Of a stretch of 8,733 bases of DNA, positions 7,355-8,733 are shown piece after piece. The notes beneath the pieces are model-generated. The model saw only the letters and a list, made by a program, of their open reading frames with translations. It did not search any database and was not told the DNA's origin. The stretch covers positions 20,657 through 29,389 of the forward strand of contig DCDI01000007.1 of assembly GCA_002316345.1 (NCBI GenBank), in the 5' to 3' direction. The translations under genes and the position numbers were made by a program. Numbering within the stretch: the first letter of the stretch is position 1; each line of letters begins with the position of its first letter. The stretch is from Phyllobacteriaceae bacterium UBA1059. Lineage in GTDB: Bacteria > Pseudomonadota > Alphaproteobacteria > Rhizobiales > Rhizobiaceae.

Positions 7355-7396
7355 CATTAGATTCGGCCGTTCAGGGAGGAGGTTGAGCGACCGTGA
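7316..7396 (-). ncRNA. Anti-Shine-Dalgarno small RNA with two CCUCCUCCC loops (cuckoo / alpha-r14-like)
   Basis: Read on the minus strand, two hairpins follow each other and both expose the identical loop ACCTCCTCCC. Hairpin one has arms 7393-7384 (CGGTCGCTCA) and 7373-7364 (TGAACGGCCG): ten positions with one G-U pair and one mismatch, loop 7383-7374. Hairpin two has arms 7354-7343 and 7332-7321, twelve positions with one mismatch, loop 7342-7333, then TTTTT (7322-7318), forming an intrinsic terminator. The loops contain the 16S rRNA anti-SD core CCUCCU, so this RNA would pair with strong ribosome-binding sites and repress translation. This matches the design of the CCUCCUCCC 'cuckoo' RNAs of Rhodobacter (CcsR type) and the rhizobial alpha-r14/NfeR1 family, as I recall them. 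It lies 75 nt after the DUF982 stop on the same strand, so it may be processed from that mRNA or made from its own promoter. The 5' end is an estimate. Confidence 0.8.
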
Positions 7397-7401
7397 AACC
7401 T

Positions 7402-7429
7402 TTGTAGCCGCTGCCTCAAAATTGCGCAA
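7402..7429 (-). promoter_or_regulatory. Possible promoter of the small RNA
   Basis: Minus-strand hexamers TTGCGC (7429-7424) and CTACAA (7407-7402) are separated by 16 nt, which resembles weakly the rhizobial CTTGAC-N17-CTATAT consensus. It would start transcription near 7395, just before the first hairpin arm. The match is poor, and processing from the upstream DUF982 transcript is an equally good explanation. TTGCGCAA (7430 side) is itself a short palindrome. Confidence 0.25.
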
Positions 7430-7441
7430 CAAAAAAGTTGC
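7426..7441. repeat. Short inverted repeat GCAAC-A6-GTTGC
   Basis: GCAAC (7426-7430) and GTTGC (7437-7441) flank six A residues on the plus strand (T6 on the minus strand). It lies between the DUF982 stop and the anti-SD hairpins. The stem is only 5 bp and no T-run follows it outside the loop, so it is not a standard terminator. It could be a processing site or part of the promoter region of the small RNA. Confidence 0.3.
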
Positions 7442-7471
7442 CTAGATCCTGAGCGACAATATTGGTGAGTT

Positions 7472-7777
7472 CTAGTTCAATCCAGGTGCGCGACGAACAG
7501 CAATCTGCGTCGCAGCGGGCAGAAGCGACGCGGTGTCCTCCATCAGAATTCCGGTATGCTCGGCAAAATCCAGGAAGGCCAAGTGAGCATCTTCCGCCCT
7601 GCCCTCTCCATTCAGGGCCGCCCGGCAGGCGTTCAAGGCCTTAACCTGAGGCAGACTGCGCGGCGATGCCGGCCATTCCGCCACCATCTCATAGGCGGCC
7701 ATAACCGTCGGCACGTTGCGCACGAAGCCGAGACCAATAAGCACTGCCACCGGTTTGTCGAATGTCTGTGCGTTCAT
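7472..7777 (-). CDS. DUF982 domain protein
   Basis: Small soluble protein of 101 residues. The segment FDKPVAVLIGLGFVRNVPTVMAAYEMVAEWP (about 6-36), followed by a helix with ALNACRAALNGEGRAEDAHLAFLDFAEHTGILMED (about 47-81), is the DUF982 pattern. This family is abundant and multicopy in rhizobia and has no known function. Start: the ATG at 7777 has AGGA (7787-7784) at 6 nt spacing and places the domain at the N-terminus; the longer frame to 7816 adds residues unlike the family. It converges on galE. The twin-hairpin anti-SD RNA lies immediately downstream on the same strand, which raises the possibility that the small RNA is a 3'-UTR product of this gene. Confidence 0.85.
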   Translation of the reverse strand: MNAQTFDKPVAVLIGLGFVRNVPTVMAAYEMVAEWPASPRSLPQVKALNACRAALNGEGRAEDAHLAFLDFAEHTGILMEDTASLLPAATQIAVRRAPGLN

Positions 7778-8041
7778 GGACTTTCCTTTGAGGCACTTCA
7801 GGATTGTCTTCCACAACGTCTACAAGGAAGGCGTGTTCCATAGCCGGCTCGCCAGATGATGCCAAAAACCTGTCAGGATCGGCGACGAAGATGGATGGGC
7901 GTCATTCGGCGGTCGTGGATTTTGTTCAAAGAACGCCATTGTCTAAGGCCTTCCTTGACTTAAGTCGTGCGTGTACCAAAGCCTGACGCCAGCCTTCGGC
8001 TAGCCCGGTTCGTTCACATCAATTTGCAAATGGAGGCAGCG

Positions 8042-8428
8042 TTGAGTTCTCTTCAATCGAGATCCGTCACACGCCAACGCGGCGCGGGCTACTGGGCGGT
8101 GGTTGCGCTGGGCATCGTTCTCATTCTCTTCGGATTGCCGATCTTTGGCGGCGGCGCTTACCTGATCGCGCTTGGCGGCTCCTGGTACTATGTTTTCGCC
8201 GGCTTCGGCCTGATCTTGACCGCGCTTTATCTGTTTCGCGGCTCGCTTGCCGCAGTGTCGGTTTACCTCCTTACCTATATCGGAACGGTGATCTGGGCCT
8301 TCTGGGAAGCAGGCTTCGACTGGTGGGCGCAGGTTCCGCGCCTTGTTGCGCCGACGGTCATCCTGATCCTGGTGCTCGCCACGATGCCGGTTCTGTCCCG
8401 GCTGTCGCGCCCGCGCCGCCGCCGCTAA
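8042..8428 (+). CDS. Stand-alone membrane domain of PQQ-dependent glucose dehydrogenase (Gcd N-terminal region)
   Basis: Integral inner-membrane protein of 128 residues that resembles the N-terminal membrane region of single-chain quinoprotein glucose dehydrogenase. The stretch GGAYLIALGGSWYY (about 37-50), then the third helix and TVIWAFWEAGFDWWAQVPR (about 82-100), aligns with E. coli Gcd (GGGWLVAIGGSWYY ... TMIWGVWEVGFDFWALTPR, recalled). Four hydrophobic helices are visible (about 17-37, 49-65, 68-86, 102-118), then a basic end RPRRRR consistent with a cytoplasmic C-terminus. E. coli Gcd has five helices and continues into the periplasmic PQQ domain; here translation stops after helix four. 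Start: TTG at 8042 is chosen because GGAGG (8032-8036) lies 5 nt before it; the in-frame ATG at 8030 overlaps this ribosome-binding site. In the family this region docks ubiquinone, so it probably serves as quinone/membrane anchor for the next gene product. CTTGAC at 7954-7959 is a possible -35 without a clear -10. Confidence 0.8.
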   Translation: MSSLQSRSVTRQRGAGYWAVVALGIVLILFGLPIFGGGAYLIALGGSWYYVFAGFGLILTALYLFRGSLAAVSVYLLTYIGTVIWAFWEAGFDWWAQVPRLVAPTVILILVLATMPVLSRLSRPRRRR

Positions 8429-8463
8429 TCGGCACCCCCTTTGCTCATTCAAGGATTTCGCTC

Positions 8464-8733
8464 ATGCACCCGAAACGCTTGACGCGCTCCGCAGCAGCAG
8501 GACTGTTCGGCCTTTCCGCAGCACTGGCCGCTTTGCCCGCCTTTGCCCAGAATACCACGACCCAGCAAACCGGAAGCGAGCAGACCGGACCGACACCGGC
8601 AACCCCTGCTTCTCCGGCAACACCAGCAACCCCCGCTACACCAGCAACGCCGTCCGCGCCCGCAACGCCTGCTACTCCCGCATCGCCGGCCACTCCGGCT
8701 ACGCCGCAAACGCCGGCAACGCCGGCTGAGCCA
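8464..8733 (+). CDS. Secreted protein, N-terminal part only; probable periplasmic PQQ dehydrogenase subunit
   Basis: The first 90 codons of a gene that runs off the window. A classic Sec signal peptide is visible: basic MHPKRLTR, hydrophobic core AAAGLFGLSAALAAL, and a PAFA/QN cleavage site after residue 28. It is followed by a short Gln/Thr segment and a Pro-Ala-Thr repeat linker from about residue 43 to the window end. AAGGA (8451-8455) sits 8 nt before the ATG. It starts 35 nt after the stop of the Gcd-like membrane protein, so the two are very likely co-transcribed. No catalytic domain is visible here; assignment as the PQQ-binding beta-propeller half of glucose dehydrogenase is inference from that neighbour. 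Any secreted protein with a disordered linker is the alternative. Confidence 0.65.
   Translation, partial: MHPKRLTRSAAAGLFGLSAALAALPAFAQNTTTQQTGSEQTGPTPATPASPATPATPATPATPSAPATPATPASPATPATPQTPATPAEP
8590..8733 (+). repeat. Low-complexity Pro-Ala-Thr coding repeat
   Basis: A degenerate 9-nt unit of the type CCGGCAACG (Pro-Ala-Thr, with Ser or Gln variants) is repeated to the end of the window, about 48 codons. Synonymous codons vary (ACC, ACA, ACG, ACT; CCG, CCA, CCC, CCT), so the protein sequence rather than the DNA appears to be conserved. It would form an extended, flexible periplasmic linker after the signal peptide. Confidence 0.85.

Noticed and set aside
7333..7383. Two plus-strand GGGAGGAGG sequences as ribosome-binding sites of small plus-strand genes
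   Set aside because: No sensible reading frame follows either one, while both sit exactly in hairpin loops, and the T-run lies on the minus-strand side.
7804..7986. 60-codon plus-strand open frame between DUF982 and the Gcd-like gene
   Set aside because: No ribosome-binding site, no family resemblance and low-information composition; this gap looks non-coding.
8429..8463. Frameshift or pseudogene explaining the Gcd split
   Set aside because: The first gene ends with a natural basic tail and TAA, and the second has AAGGA, ATG and a signal peptide, so both look like designed genes.
8445..8709. Minus-strand open frames rich in Val-Ala-Gly or Arg-Cys-Gly repeats
   Set aside because: They are reverse complements of the Pro-Ala-Thr coding repeat of a gene with a clear signal peptide and ribosome-binding site.
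8590..8733. CRISPR array or satellite repeat
   Set aside because: Units are 9 nt, degenerate at third codon positions, without spacers, and translate as a Pro-Ala-Thr linker.

Overview
The window looks like a chromosomal segment of an alphaproteobacterium of the order Hyphomicrobiales (Rhizobiales), probably close to Rhizobiaceae. Grounds: high GC content, a DUF982 gene, an anti-Shine-Dalgarno small RNA of the rhizobial/rhodobacterial type, a divergent exopolysaccharide pair (chain-length protein and UDP-glucose 4-epimerase), and PQQ glucose dehydrogenase components. The assignment rests on recognition of families, not on a database search.

Layout. 64-1392 (+) encodes a Rossmann/SAF oxidoreductase of the DRL (DXR-II-like) family. 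Its stop codon overlaps the stop of a convergent minus-strand block. Read in its own 5'->3' direction, that block is a Wzz/GumC-type polysaccharide co-polymerase without a kinase domain (6123-4111), folD (3993-3100), a GlxA-family AraC regulator (3039-2077), and a small DUF4160-DUF2442 pair (2040-1792 and 1808-1389). galE/exoB (6298-7305, +) diverges from the co-polymerase. Downstream of galE, on the minus strand, lie a DUF982 gene (7777-7472) and, just after it, a compact structure with two consecutive hairpins. Both hairpins carry the identical 10-nt loop ACCTCCTCCC, and the second ends in a T-run. The right end (8042-8733, +) holds what appears to be a split membrane glucose dehydrogenase: a stand-alone four-helix Gcd membrane domain, then a secreted protein starting with a signal peptide and a Pro/Ala/Thr repeat linker that runs off the window.

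How the parts may work together. galE supplies UDP-galactose and the divergent co-polymerase would control chain length, so 4111-7305 reads as a surface-polysaccharide module. folD next to a GlxA/AraC regulator of the type that often controls methylated-amine catabolism suggests a one-carbon link (inference). The DUF4160/DUF2442 pair resembles a toxin-antitoxin-like cassette and is preceded by a perfect 17-nt palindrome.

The strongest candidates for new biology are the twin-loop anti-SD small RNA (7316-7396, minus), the gene fission of Gcd exactly between membrane helices 4 and 5 (8042-8733), and the DRL-family enzyme.
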